A stretch of 64,000 nucleotides of DNA from Euglena gracilis (taxonomy: Eukaryota; Euglenida; Euglenophyceae; Euglenales): assembly GCA_039621445.1 (NCBI GenBank), contig CP154956.1, positions 64,620,257 to 64,684,256 of the forward strand, read 5' to 3'. Below, piece after piece: positions 11,465 through 21,143 of this stretch. Every line of letters starts with the position of its first letter. Positions within the stretch are counted from its first letter, which is position 1. The notes below the pieces were generated by a model. That model was not told the origin of the DNA. It searched no databases and saw only the letters and a program-made list of their open reading frames with translations. The position numbers were made by a program, and so were the translations under genes.

Positions 11465-11801
11465 GCAGGCTTGGGAGGGGCCGAGCAGCGGCGCGGGCAG
11501 ACCGCAGCACCAGGGCAGGCAGCGGAACGGCGCTGCCCCTCGGCGGCCCACGGTGGGCGGGGGCCGGAGGCTCGCCACCCGCCTCCGCCCCCTCCACCTC
11601 TGCCGCCTCCGCCTCCGCCTCCGCCTCCACCTCCACCTCCGCCTCCGCCTCCGCCTCCGCCTCCGCTGCCTCCGCTGCCTCCGCCTCAGTTGCCTCCGCC
11701 TCCGCCTCCTCCGCATCCGTCTCCTCCGTCACCACCGCACGGTGGGCATCGGTGCGGAGACGCTTCAACCCCCGGCGGCCCACGGCCGCCGCCGCCCACG
11801 G
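11465..11801 (-). CDS. Exon with long Glu/Ala acidic repeat, unrecognised gene
   Basis: The minus-strand acceptor CCCGTGACCAG ends at 11802. The frame begins PWAAAAVGRRGLKRLRTDAH, then a tract of about 50 residues made almost only of EA, with some EV and ET, encoded by CCGCCT repeats on the plus strand (11590-11740). A Pro/Ala/Arg-rich tail follows. An acidic low-complexity segment after a basic patch is common in nucleolar and chromatin proteins, but that is weak evidence. The 3' boundary is unclear; CCCCCCT|GTGCGG near 11462 is one option. Confidence 0.55.
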
Positions 11802-12825
11802 CTGGTCACGGGACACCGTGGCTGGGCAGGCTCCCCTGAATGGGAGGCAGTTAAAGGAAAAGGTTAAAACCAATTGGGGGGATTCACCTCCAAAAGAAAA
11901 CCCAACCACTTGGTTTGGTTGGTTGGGACTCTTGAGACTCTCGCATCCAGGTGAACCACGTGTGAAAGCCGGGCACCTTCGGGATTCCATTTTCAGCGGT
12001 GGCAGAACCCAGCGTTGGTCAAGGCTGAGGAGTCAACCAACCCAGCCATTTCCACCAGGGGTATCCTTGAGGACCCGGGGGGGGGGGGGTCCCGAGGGCC
12101 GGCCAAAAAAGGTGCTGGCTCACCCCTGCGGCGGGGTGGGGGTCCAGGGGAAAAAATGCCCTGGGGGAGTTCTGGCAGCCGGGAGCTGTACCCGGAGGGT
12201 ACCCCCAAAAATGCCCGAAAAGCCCAAATCCAGATGGGTTGGCATTTTTAGCCAAATTTTCTAGGTGACAACCCAAAAACCACCCCCAAAATGCCATTTT
12301 TGGCCATTTTTGACCCCTTTCTCTTTTGGCGATTTGCACCGAAAATTTTTTCGGTCCAGCCTGGCTAGCCCGAACTTTATTTCAGCGTACCTCCCGGGGC
12401 GGGGGGGGGAGTCCGTAGGTTCTGGGTGGAAAAAAAGTGCTGACTGGCTGGACCCCCCCCCCCGGAGGGGGGCAGGGTCCCCTAAGAAAACCCCTGATTT
12501 CCATCACTCAAGGAGGCAGGTGTTTTGCCCAGCCACGATATGCCGTTATCGACCTTGGTATGTGTTGCCGGTGGAGGCGATGGCGGCGACGGTAGCATAG
12601 CCAGCCCCAGGCCATTGGATGACTCCGCCACCTCCTCCAAGGCAGACGGCGGCCTTTCACTGTTAACCCCAGTCAGGCCCTTGCCGTGTGGCATGTGCAG
12701 AAAAGTGGGCCCTGCGTGCCCATAAAGCCCCCCCCCCCCGCTCAGCCCAGACAACTTCAGCCAAACGGGGGAACACCCCATCCCAGTGTGTCAACAACGT
12801 CCTTGCACGGCCGACCCGACGCCGC
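11802..12825. repeat. Intron-like DNA with dispersed repeat copy
   Basis: 12110-12375 is homologous to 44595-44880. The two share a GGTGCTGGCTxxxCCCC head, a GCATTTTxxAGCCAAA middle, the run AAAATGCCATTTTTGGCCAT, and a tail ending in ..GGCxxGCCCGAACTT. The copies are about 260 bp and moderately diverged, with no clear ends. 12540-12650 has an open GC-rich patch on both strands that I could not assign. Confidence 0.5.
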
Positions 12826-12965
12826 GGCCTGCGCGGCCCAGTCCAGGTCCTCGCCCTCCGCCGCCTCGCTCAGGTGCGCCCGCCAGCCCCGCTTCCCGAC
12901 CGCCGGGGCGGGGGCCGGCGCCGGCCGGTGCCGCCGCCGAAACGCGTGGCTCCCCGGCGCTGGCC
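12826..12965 (-). CDS. Exon half downstream of the 4.47-kb element
   Basis: The frame continues directly from the exon at 17440-17605 when the element and one GGGTC copy are removed: ..RRTERRPG|RPAPGSHAFRRR.. It then reads VGKRGWRAHLSEAAEGEDLD and WAAQAAA. It is rich in Arg/Ala/Pro, then amphipathic. The end near 12826 is approximate. Function is unknown. The link to the upstream half rests on frame continuity across a visible target duplication. Confidence 0.55.
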
Positions 12966-12970
12966 GACCC

Positions 12971-15900
12971 CTTAGGCGTCCAAAGTCGCCCAACTCTGCC
13001 CATGTCCTTGCCCACAAATCAGGGCAAATGAAAGTGGCGTGTGGGCAAGCTTTTGGAAGATCTTGGGAAGGGCGTCAGCGAGCCTACGGAGGCAGCGAGT
13101 GGCATCACACCCCGCAATCGAAAAATCGCAAGGGCGGTGGAGCGTGAATTCCCTGGGATCTGGGCATTTGGGTTGGGGTGTTCTCGCCCTGACCGGAAGG
13201 GAGAAAATGCCATCAGACCAGGGGGTACTTTGGCCAAACCGAGTTCAACACACTGCCAGGTCCAAGCCAAATCACAGCTCGGGTAGGCTGTGCTCCGACA
13301 CTGTGCCCTGACCTTGATGCAACGCGGCCCTCAAGTCGCAAATCGGGGGTAGAAATTTTGCATGGGGGCAGGCATCCCCCCGGACGGACCCAGAACATCA
13401 ACCTCTTTTGCATACAGCTAGAATGGCTTGACGGACAAAAAAAAAAGCGTTCCAGAGGGGAAATTTTTTTTATTACTGAGGAAAGTGGCCACCCGTCGAC
13501 AGGGGCAGCCGTGAGCAAAATTCAGGAGTGGGTGTAGCACACATGCCACCTTACCCTAGAAAACAGGAGTGTGACAAAAACAATTTTCGAAGTTGCCATG
13601 AGTCCAAACAGGTATCCGAAGCTGTGTGCAGCCGAAACGAATGCTTCACTGGGGTGTTTTGCTGGATTCTTAACGACGAGGAAGTGCAAGGGGTTTGCCA
13701 GGTATTGCCAAATTGAAGGGACGGCGCTGAGGAAAACGGCTGTGCCTTGCTGAAAATACTTTTGACACAGGCACTCGGCCGATATGAGGGTGGGCCTTCC
13801 ACCAACCTGAAGAACGACACACAAAAAATGGACAACAGTATGTGAGAATGACAGATGATTCGCTTTCATATGTCAAAAAGAAAAACCAGTTCTCACGACA
13901 ACGTATCGCTTATGCCTCAGCAGGCATAAATTACTGGTTTGCTGCGACGTGTGGATCGGCTTATGTGTGGCATGGAGATGGACCACACAATGATGGTGTC
14001 AGACGGTTGCTCCACATCTTGAAAGGTCACTTCCGCAGAGTTAATTTGCATGCAAATGTCAGCAGGGGCTCAGTGGTCACGGCCTAAATCTTCGACGGAA
14101 CAAAGGAATGGCAAAAATAATAATTTCTTGCCCACGCACGTGGGCAAGAATTCAAAATTCAAAAGGGCTTTCTTCTGGCCCCTTTAGACCTTCAGACTTC
14201 TCCAACAATTAAGGCATCCAGGCATGTTGACGATGACACTGCAACAGAAAAAAAGAGCTTGCCGTCATGAATGAAGAGGTATGCTGCCAATCCAATAACT
14301 CAAGACGTGAATGAGGCCAAAAAGGGAATCCCAAATGGACATGCCAAAAGTTTTGAGACCTGGAAAGTGGAGAACGTGGAACAGAAACGCGATGAGCGTT
14401 GAAATCTTCTGCTGTGCAACCGAGGAACGTGTGCAATCTGTACATTGGGCGACTTGCACTGCAAGCCACTTGTTTTTGGAAACAAAAAAATTACGTACAC
14501 CATTGGGATTTGGTACTGTGCTTTCAAAGGCTGTGTTTGTTTGGTATTCCAAGTTTTCATTCCTTTGAGAACACGTTTATTCCGTCCTTCTTGAGGTTTG
14601 AATGCTGAATTTTTGCGTGAAACAAAAACTGTTGCCAGATTCATTCTTGTTATTTCTTTTCAATTCTTCAAATTAAAAAAAAATACAAGTTTACCCCTTT
14701 TGCTATTTTGGCAGCTGATACTTTTTGGGGCAGTACCTAATATTTTTCTGTCACATGTGGATTCCTTCCAATGACGTTGCGATACGATATTTTTTTTTCG
14801 GTGCCACAGTATGAAACCACGTCCTCTTGGAGTGCTCTTTTGAAGAATACCACATTGCACTTGCATAAAAACAGTTTTAAATCATTTTCATCTGTCCAAA
14901 CCAATTGGTGAAAGGTGGGTCATAGTTCAGAGAATTGTCCCTGAGGCAAACAAAACAGCCGTCCAAAGTGCCAGACCCTCCAGTCCATCAGAGGGTTGAG
15001 GTTTGAACACTGGCAAATGATTTTGGCAAACAAGGATAATCCAGCGAATTGAACACACCAGGCTTCGTTCAAATTTGAAAAATGCTGGATGAGGTGGTGC
15101 CATTTTGATCCGAGCTGGATTGAGTAAAAGTGGCAGAACAGTCGCAGCTTGGGAAAATGTCACAAAACAAGTTGCTTTTAAACAACTGTGAAATTCTGGG
15201 ACCTTTGCAGTACATAACCTAAAGCAACCAGAATTGTAAATTATTGGGCAAAAATAGGGAAAACCACTAAAAATGGGAATCTTCAAACAAATTCGAATCG
15301 ATGTGGTCGGGAAACCTGCACTAACTACACCGAGAAAGCGCCATATTGCTTGACTCCCAAACAGCATTGCTTTGACCCAATGTGAATTTTATTGAATGAA
15401 TGCATTCCCGTGAAATGTTCCACATTACTCTGCATGAAATATTGAACATATGTCATAAATAATCGTCCCTGAGGAAAGCTTGGCCCGATCAAAATGAAAA
15501 CCAGCTCTCTTTGGAAAACTATTTTTAGACATGCAGACCCGGAAACACACACAAAAAACATTTCAGTTGCGGGGGGAAACCACAATTTTGGGAGACAAAA
15601 TATTGTCACACAATTTGAACAGGATCAGGATACACCCCAAACGTGTCCGTGAAAACCACAACTCTGAAAGGAGGGGGTTAAGAGTGCAACAAGGCCAAAA
15701 AAATGCAGAAAAACAGAGGGTTGAAAATGATTGTTCCTCCCGCTTTTCAAAGCTTTTTCAAAAAATGGCCAAATTGAGGCACTGTAGCAGATGTTGACCA
15801 AAGACTGCCATGGGACTCTTCAGAAAATACACTGTCCTCGACGCCAGGAATGCGATATGTTTGCAAAGCCCCCATATTTCTTCCCACCAGGAGCATTCAA

Positions 15901-17439
15901 AATCACACCTAAACTTGGGGCCGAACATATATATACTCACTCTAATTCATTCGTCATCAAACACTTTTCTAAAAAGTTCAAAACAACACTTCAAGAACAA
16001 CTACGTGTTTCACCATGCCTCTGCCCGTGCAAAAGCCCAAACTCAATATTGCATTTGCGTAAGATTTCGCAAGATTCCCGAAATACAGATTCATTTGACG
16101 CCCACCAAGAATCCATCACCCCTCAGCACCTTGTTGTTTGAGATTGCCAATGTGTTTTCATTCCCTACATGCGCCACCCAGGGGAAAAAAGCGCTTGATG
16201 CGGATCTCCTTGGAGAGAGAGTAGATTAAGTGTGTATAGTGTGTATAGCATATCCAGGGTGTATAGCATATCCAGAGGGGCATTTGAGGTCTTTGTATGG
16301 GCGTTACTGGTCTGGTCAACTTGTGCACTGGAACATCCTGATGCACAGCATTGAAAATGTGGGCTGGATTTTTGTCTTGAATCCCACAGCATTTAGATGC
16401 CGCGTGGGACAGAAAAAAACACGACGTTGGGTGAAGTCAAAACCAAAACTGTGCTGTGGTGTGCATCCCAAGTGCATGTGAGCAAATCAGTAGCAAACCA
16501 ACGTTTACTTACCAGTTCGTTGCAATAATGTATTTTGCCACCAAAAAAAATACTACAAAATTACTACCTGTAACTGTTAGGCTTGACGTTGCACACACAC
16601 AGAGGAAGAAAACAATGATCTTAACAGAAGAAAAAACTTGCATTTGCGATTTTGAAATCAAGCAAATAATTGTCTGGTTGGAATTGTGTGTTAAATGTGG
16701 TACTTTCAATCCGTCACATCTGCTGAAGAGAGTTGGACCACGCCATTCCACGTCACGTCCCTCCTTGAAGAGAAAAAGTTGCTGCACTTTGCTATAATAA
16801 TCCCAAAAGTTCAAATAAAACATTTGCCAAGGACGTCATCCTGCCACATGGCTATTGTTAGAATGGGTACACTTCAAGAAAGCAATATTAAACTCGACGG
16901 AGCAATAGACATACCAATTGACGACTTAAACCGCCAAAAAAGCACATTTTTCATTTTGCCCACGCCCGTGGGCAAAGATATATTTTTGAAAAGGCAGAAA
17001 TGGCAAAACCTGGCCCACAACACAGCAAAACACAAAACACTTATAAAAGACTAGGTTGGGGAGGCATCGGAAATTTTCTCGGTCCAAACACATCCGTTAG
17101 CAACTTTTCAGAAGGCGTTTTGAGGCAACACCACTTGGAAAGCACGATGTCACCCGATTTTCGAGTCAGCCCGAAAAATCCCCTGCGGATTTTTCCTGGT
17201 CTGACTGCAGCACCGCGGAACGTCCTCAGACCCCGTCGCGTTTTTTTCATGCAGCTTGCCCACACGTGTGGGCAAATTACCCATAGCAAATTGTGGGGAG
17301 TCGCAATCCACGAGTGAGCGGCGACCGAAGAGGGTGCCTCTGGCAACGCGGACAAAAAAACGACCCAAAACGTCGCTCCGAGACCCCCAATTCTTGCCCA
17401 CGCCGCCTCCGACCGCGTGGGCAACTTTGGACGCCTAAG
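12971..17439. mobile_element. CTTAG-family element, 4.47 kb, splitting a coding frame
   Basis: It starts CTTAGGCGTCCAAAGTCGCC at 12971 and ends with the reverse complement at 17439; the inverted ends match at 21 of 22 positions. Both sides carry GACCC on the plus strand (12966-12970 and 17440-17444), a perfect 5-bp duplication. Inside are five private palindromes TTGCCCAC..GTGGGCAA, at about 13007-13049, 14128-14147, 16956-16975, 17256-17275 and 17394-17424. The element is AT-richer than the exons. Several open frames of 90-145 codons exist (for example 13522-13869 and 14927-15367 on minus, 16695-17054 on plus) but none looks like a known transposase. Confidence 0.85.
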
Positions 17440-17605
17440 GACCCGGTCGCCGCTCCGTCCGCCGCCGGCCTCCATCGCTGTCCTCCTCTTCCGTCTCTCC
17501 CTCGGCCTCCTCGCCGTGGCGGTCTGGTGGCGGGGCCGGCATCGGCGGGCTCCGGGATGGGGCGGGGGTCGCCGCCGCCACCGCCGCCGGGGTGTGACAC
17601 TGCCT
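17440..17605 (-). CDS. Exon half upstream of the 4.47-kb element, acidic
   Basis: The minus frame reads TPAAVAAATPAPSRSPPMPA, then PPPDRHGEEAEGETEEEDSD and GGRRRTERRPG, ending in the GGGTC duplication next to the element. It is a Pro/Ala linker followed by an acidic stretch. Read through into the element it hits a stop at once (CCT TAG), so the element must be removed at the RNA or DNA level, or the gene is broken. The start is approximate. No family is recognised. Confidence 0.55.
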
Positions 17606-17751
17606 CGCTGGCGGGTGGTCTAATGGCGTGTGTGCATATGTACCCCCTGCCTTCTTGCCAGGGAAGGGATAACCTCCGTGCACACCAAAATGTATGGAGG
17701 CCATTTCCATTTGTTGGCTAGGGGCATTTACCTTTCGTTTGAATTCATTTG

Positions 17752-17790
<39 letters not shown>

Positions 17791-18500
17791 TGTGTGTGTG
17801 TGTGTGTGTGTGTTTGTGTGTGTATGCACGCACCCATACCGACCGGACGTTGCTTGTAACTTGACATTGTGGCATTCTGTGAGTTGGCCCTGTGGAAAAA
17901 GAGTGCCGAGACAGAGGCAGTGGTCGAGCAGCTTAGCCTCCTCCAGTTTCCCCAAGGCTGGCACAGTTGTGGACAGACCTGACGTGGGCGTGCTGAGAAA
18001 TGGTGGTGCAGCGATGGCAATGCACTGCAATGCAGTGTGCTGGCAGTGATGGAGCAATGCAGTGATGCTTCTTGCCGTGAAGTGAGCCAAATCCACTGCA
18101 GAATGCTGTGAACAGTGCAGGAACGCAGACCCTCCCCCCTCCGTGCCCGCCGTTGTCTTGTGTGTTGTGCACAAGGGCCCTGCTTGGACTCCAATCCCTG
18201 AAGCACACCCACACTGGAGTTCCCGCAACTCCCACCTGTTCAGCCCCAGCCGCGGGGAACGGGACAGAACCATGGCTAGGGGTATTGGTAAAACAGGAAT
18301 GCATCTTGTGGGCCCACAGGAGGGAAAGGCCACATTCTCAAAAAGCAAAACACCACCACAATCAGTATGGGCCAAGGGCCAAGGGCCACCCCCCCAGGGC
18401 AACGAGACCAGAGCCCAGGCCTGGGAGGGCGCCCTCGGGTGGGCAGCGTTCCGTCCACCGGGAGGCGGCCGGCGGCGCTGGGGCCCTGCAGGCCACTCAC
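17606..18500. other. Intron-like DNA with GT microsatellite
   Basis: 17754-17822 is (GT)n with one interruption. The rest, 17825-18500, has no convincing exon. The minus donor GTGAGTGG at 18500 belongs to the exon at 18501. Confidence 0.6.
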
Positions 18501-18545
18501 CGCCTCCAGGTGTTCCAGCAGCGTGGCGAAGAAGGAGCGCTTGGC
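18501..18545 (-). CDS. 45-nt exon with canonical GT-AG borders
   Basis: The minus acceptor CTGGCTGCAG precedes 18545, and the donor GCG|GTGAGTGG starts at 18500, close to the textbook consensus. The 15 codons read AKRSFFATLLEHLEA, an amphipathic helix. It belongs to the unrecognised gene with exons at 19.7 and 17.5 kb. Its clean borders show that ordinary splicing operates here next to introns that look non-standard. Confidence 0.55.
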
Positions 18546-19205
18546 CTGCAGCCAGGGTTTTGTTTTATAAAGACCAGGGCTCCCCACCACAGATTCACTT
18601 TGTGACCCCCGGGGGGTACTTTTTCCCGGGCCCACTTGGTTCGAAAACCCACCCACGACCCCCCCCCCCGGGAAAACAACCACCCACCCACCCACCCCCA
18701 CCCACCCACTCACACAAAACCCAGCCATCGGCCGAAAATGTTGGAACAAATTCCCGCCCAGTGTTTGACTGGGCCAAAATCTGACCCATGGCGCACCCGG
18801 GGGGGGGGGGCAGAGGGCCTCAACCCACCCGCCCCCCCCCCCATGCAGGTGTTAAATGAATCCATGGTCCCCAACCACTTGCGCTCCCTGGGAGGGCCTG
18901 GGAGGGGGGTTGGGGTTATCAATTTTGGGTGTCAAATTGGCGTTTTTGAAAATTGGCTCTTTGCGATAAAAACATGGGGTTAAACCTCCTCTCCTGAATG
19001 AACTTGATGAACCCCGGGGGGGGGAGGGGGGTTTTGGAGTGCCCTCAGGCAGGCACTACCCCCCCCCATGGGCATCGGTACCCATTTGGTTGTGGGCCAA
19101 AAGGTGACCAAAAAAATGGGCCTTTTCCAGCCTTCCTGAAATTCAGGAGGTATACACTCACCCCCGCCCCACCCCCAACTGAGGTCCGACCTTTAAAAAA
19201 AAAAA
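18546..19205. other. Intron-like DNA with G/C stems
   Basis: C-rich and G-rich runs can pair (18605-18670, 18798-18842, 19014-19070), with a CCCACCCA tract at about 18675-18712. No exon is supported. Confidence 0.4.
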
Positions 19206-19275
19206 TCCTGACCGCAGCTCTGCCCCCAGAGCACGCAGCCGGAGCACCTCCGCCCGGGCTGCCTCCACCGCATTG
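19206..19275 (-). CDS. Short helical exon, unrecognised gene
   Basis: After the acceptor GTCCCTCGGCAG the frame reads NAVEAARAEVLRLRALGAEL then RSG, a clear amphipathic helix or coiled-coil segment with high third-position GC. The downstream border is followed by a T-run (TCAG|GATTTTT on minus), which is not a GT donor. No start codon is present in it. It sits between exons at 19.7 and 18.5 kb. Confidence 0.45.
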
Positions 19276-19385
19276 CTGCCGAGGGACACGCCACCCCCTC
19301 ACACCCCCGGGCCAGCCCAACATGCAGAAGGACACCAAAAACGGGGGACTGGCACTTCCACAAACAAACACAATGTCTTGCGATG

Positions 19386-19610
19386 AATGTGGCTCTGGGG
19401 GCTATTGATCCGATTCGGGCCGATTTGGCCTCTGCTCTGGGACAAGGAAGAGTGAAAGAGGACAAATCTCGGGTGCTGGGCAATAAAATTTTGCAGAGAT
19501 TATCAAACATCAGAGCTACTTTTAAAAATGTGGGTGAGCTTGTGCGGAGGGGTTCCTTGAGGAGAGGTAGGGAGTCAAGGGACGGGGTCCATTTTCGGCT
19601 GTCGGCCACT
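19386..19610 (+). CDS. Weak plus-strand ORF candidate
   Basis: Starting at ATG 19386 the plus frame reads MNVALGAIDPIRADLASALG, then a Lys/Arg/Leu-rich helix-like stretch through NIRATFKNVGELVRRG. The protein composition is plausible, but the interval lies between two minus-strand exons and codon bias is weak. It may be a chance frame or part of an intron-borne element. No family is recognised. Confidence 0.25.
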
Positions 19611-19624
19611 GGACCACCGCCAAC

Positions 19625-19827
19625 CCATCCAGGGGGCGCCTCCCGGGGTGCGCCTCGGGCATCGGCGGGCAGCGCGGCGCAGCGGTCGGCGGCCAGGCGG
19701 GCCTGCTGGGCGTCGGCCACCCGGCAGACCTGCCACCGCAGCCGCTGCAGCTGTTCCGCCGCATCCGGCAGCCCAATGCCTGGGAGGGCCGCGGGAGGCA
19801 GCGTGGCGACGGGAGACCCTGCTCCTC
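19625..19827 (-). CDS. Exon, helical, unrecognised gene (5'-most seen)
   Basis: A pyrimidine-rich acceptor (CCCCTGTCCCTTCCCAG) ends at 19828. The frame gives ATLPPAALPGIGLPDAAEQL, then QRLRWQVCRVADAQQARLAA and DRCAALPADARGAPREAPPG. TGG|GTTGGC at 19625-19623 is a possible donor. It is Ala/Arg/Leu-rich with coiled-coil-like spacing. It starts 1 kb after the stop of the AFG2B-like gene on the same strand, so it is a separate gene or a late exon of an alternative transcript. The first exon was not found. Confidence 0.55.
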
Positions 19828-20819
19828 CTGGGAAGGGACAGGGGGAGGGCAGCATTGCTGTCAGCACGGCTATCCAGCCATCCTTGCCTCGCGACGGTGT
19901 GAAGCTGGTTTCTGCCCTTGCCACGTGGGCCTTCCCAGCGTACAAAACCAGCGGCAGCCAACACCGTTCATGGAGTGTCTGTGCGGACGGCCCCCACATG
20001 ACAGCAGCCGGCAAACAACCGGCGGTTGAACTTGTTCATGCCCCACCGAGCCACAGCCTGTGTGCCATTTTGCAGGAATCATTTGATTGGAAACGTACGT
20101 AGGAGGATGCTCATGGGCATCCTTAAAAGTCGCTTGAGAATACTCACGAACTCTCATGGGCACCCTCAAATTTCCCTTGGGGATGCTCATACTTTTCAGG
20201 GGGGCTTTGAAAATTTAGGGGGAAATATTGAAAGATGCTCGATCCCTATCTATGGTAACCCCCATCAACCTAGCCTATGGTAACCCCATCTTCGATACCC
20301 CCCTCTCTCTGGGGTGATTGTTGCGCAACAAACTGGCCAGCACAAGGGGAGGGTGGTTAAAACGTCGAGGACAAACGGAGGTCAACAGAAAACTGCTGAT
20401 GCCTTTTCTGAACCGCAAAATATTGAATTTGAGTGTTTTGAGGCCAAATCTCACGCATATATCCAATGATTAATTGAAAATACCATAGCTATCACGAAAA
20501 CCACCAAAAAAAAAAACTGCATTTGCGAGGATTTTGGCATCCTTGCCGTTCACCTATTGCATGGTAGGGAGGAACGATTTAGCTGGCTCGGGGGGGGGGG
20601 GCAATTTCCTGGGGCACAAACTACCTTGAGGGAGTGGCAGACCCCACGGCAAGCCACTGCATGGTGTGGCACACTTTAATTCAAGAAGGCACTGCAGTTG
20701 AAGCTCCTGCACCGTTGCCAGGGCTCCCGACGTTCAATCCCAAACCATTCCTTTGGACGCTTCAATGAGGCAGCGGGAATATACTCCAGAACCAGCAAAA
20801 CAAAATGCAAAGGCCAGCG
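19828..20819. other. Intergenic stretch between the two minus-strand genes
   Basis: 20105-20200 holds two loose copies of CATGGGCATCCTTAAA / CATGGGCACCCTCAAA, and 20250-20290 repeats CTATGGTAACCCC. One G-run lies at 20591. No coding frame or recognised promoter motif was seen. Confidence 0.4.
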
Positions 20820-21143
20820 TCAATTGCGCAACGAGCTCAACGCTGCGGCGACGTCCACCGCAGTGACCTCCAGCCGGAGGGGTGGGTCGGCAGAAGCGGT
20901 CGAAGGTGGGCCGGCACCGTTGTCTGTCGGCCGGCCGGCCGTCAGACCAGCTGGCGGGCCGCCGCCGCCGCCGCTGCCGCCGTCGCCGCCACCGCCGGCC
21001 GCCACGGTGCGCCGCAGGGCGGCGAGGGCCGCCTCGCGGCACACATTCTCGACGTCCGCGCCGCTGCAGCCGGCGAGGCGCTGCGCCAGCGCCGCGGGGT
21101 CCACGTCCGGGGCGGTGGGGGTGCGCCGCAGGCACACCTCCAC
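20820..21143 (-). CDS. AFG2B: AFG2B exon 16 (C-terminal helical part of D2, stop)
   Basis: Codes for [20 protein letters not shown], then [20 protein letters not shown] (the sensor-2 helix region), then a Gly/Pro/Thr-rich insert of about 40 residues not expected in the family. The end is [15 protein letters not shown] and TGA. The insert may be an unremoved or captured intron that stays in frame. The upstream border is the GATGG duplication at 21144-21148. Confidence 0.8.
   Translation of the reverse strand: MEVCLRRTPTAPDVDPAALAQRLAGCSGADVENVCREAALAALRRTVAAGGGGDGGSGGGGGPPAGLTAGRPTDNGAGPPSTASADPPLRLEVTAVDVAAALSSLRN

Noticed and set aside
13522-17054. Transposase within the 4.47-kb element
   Set aside because: Open frames of 90-145 codons lack any catalytic pattern I recognise and overlap on both strands.
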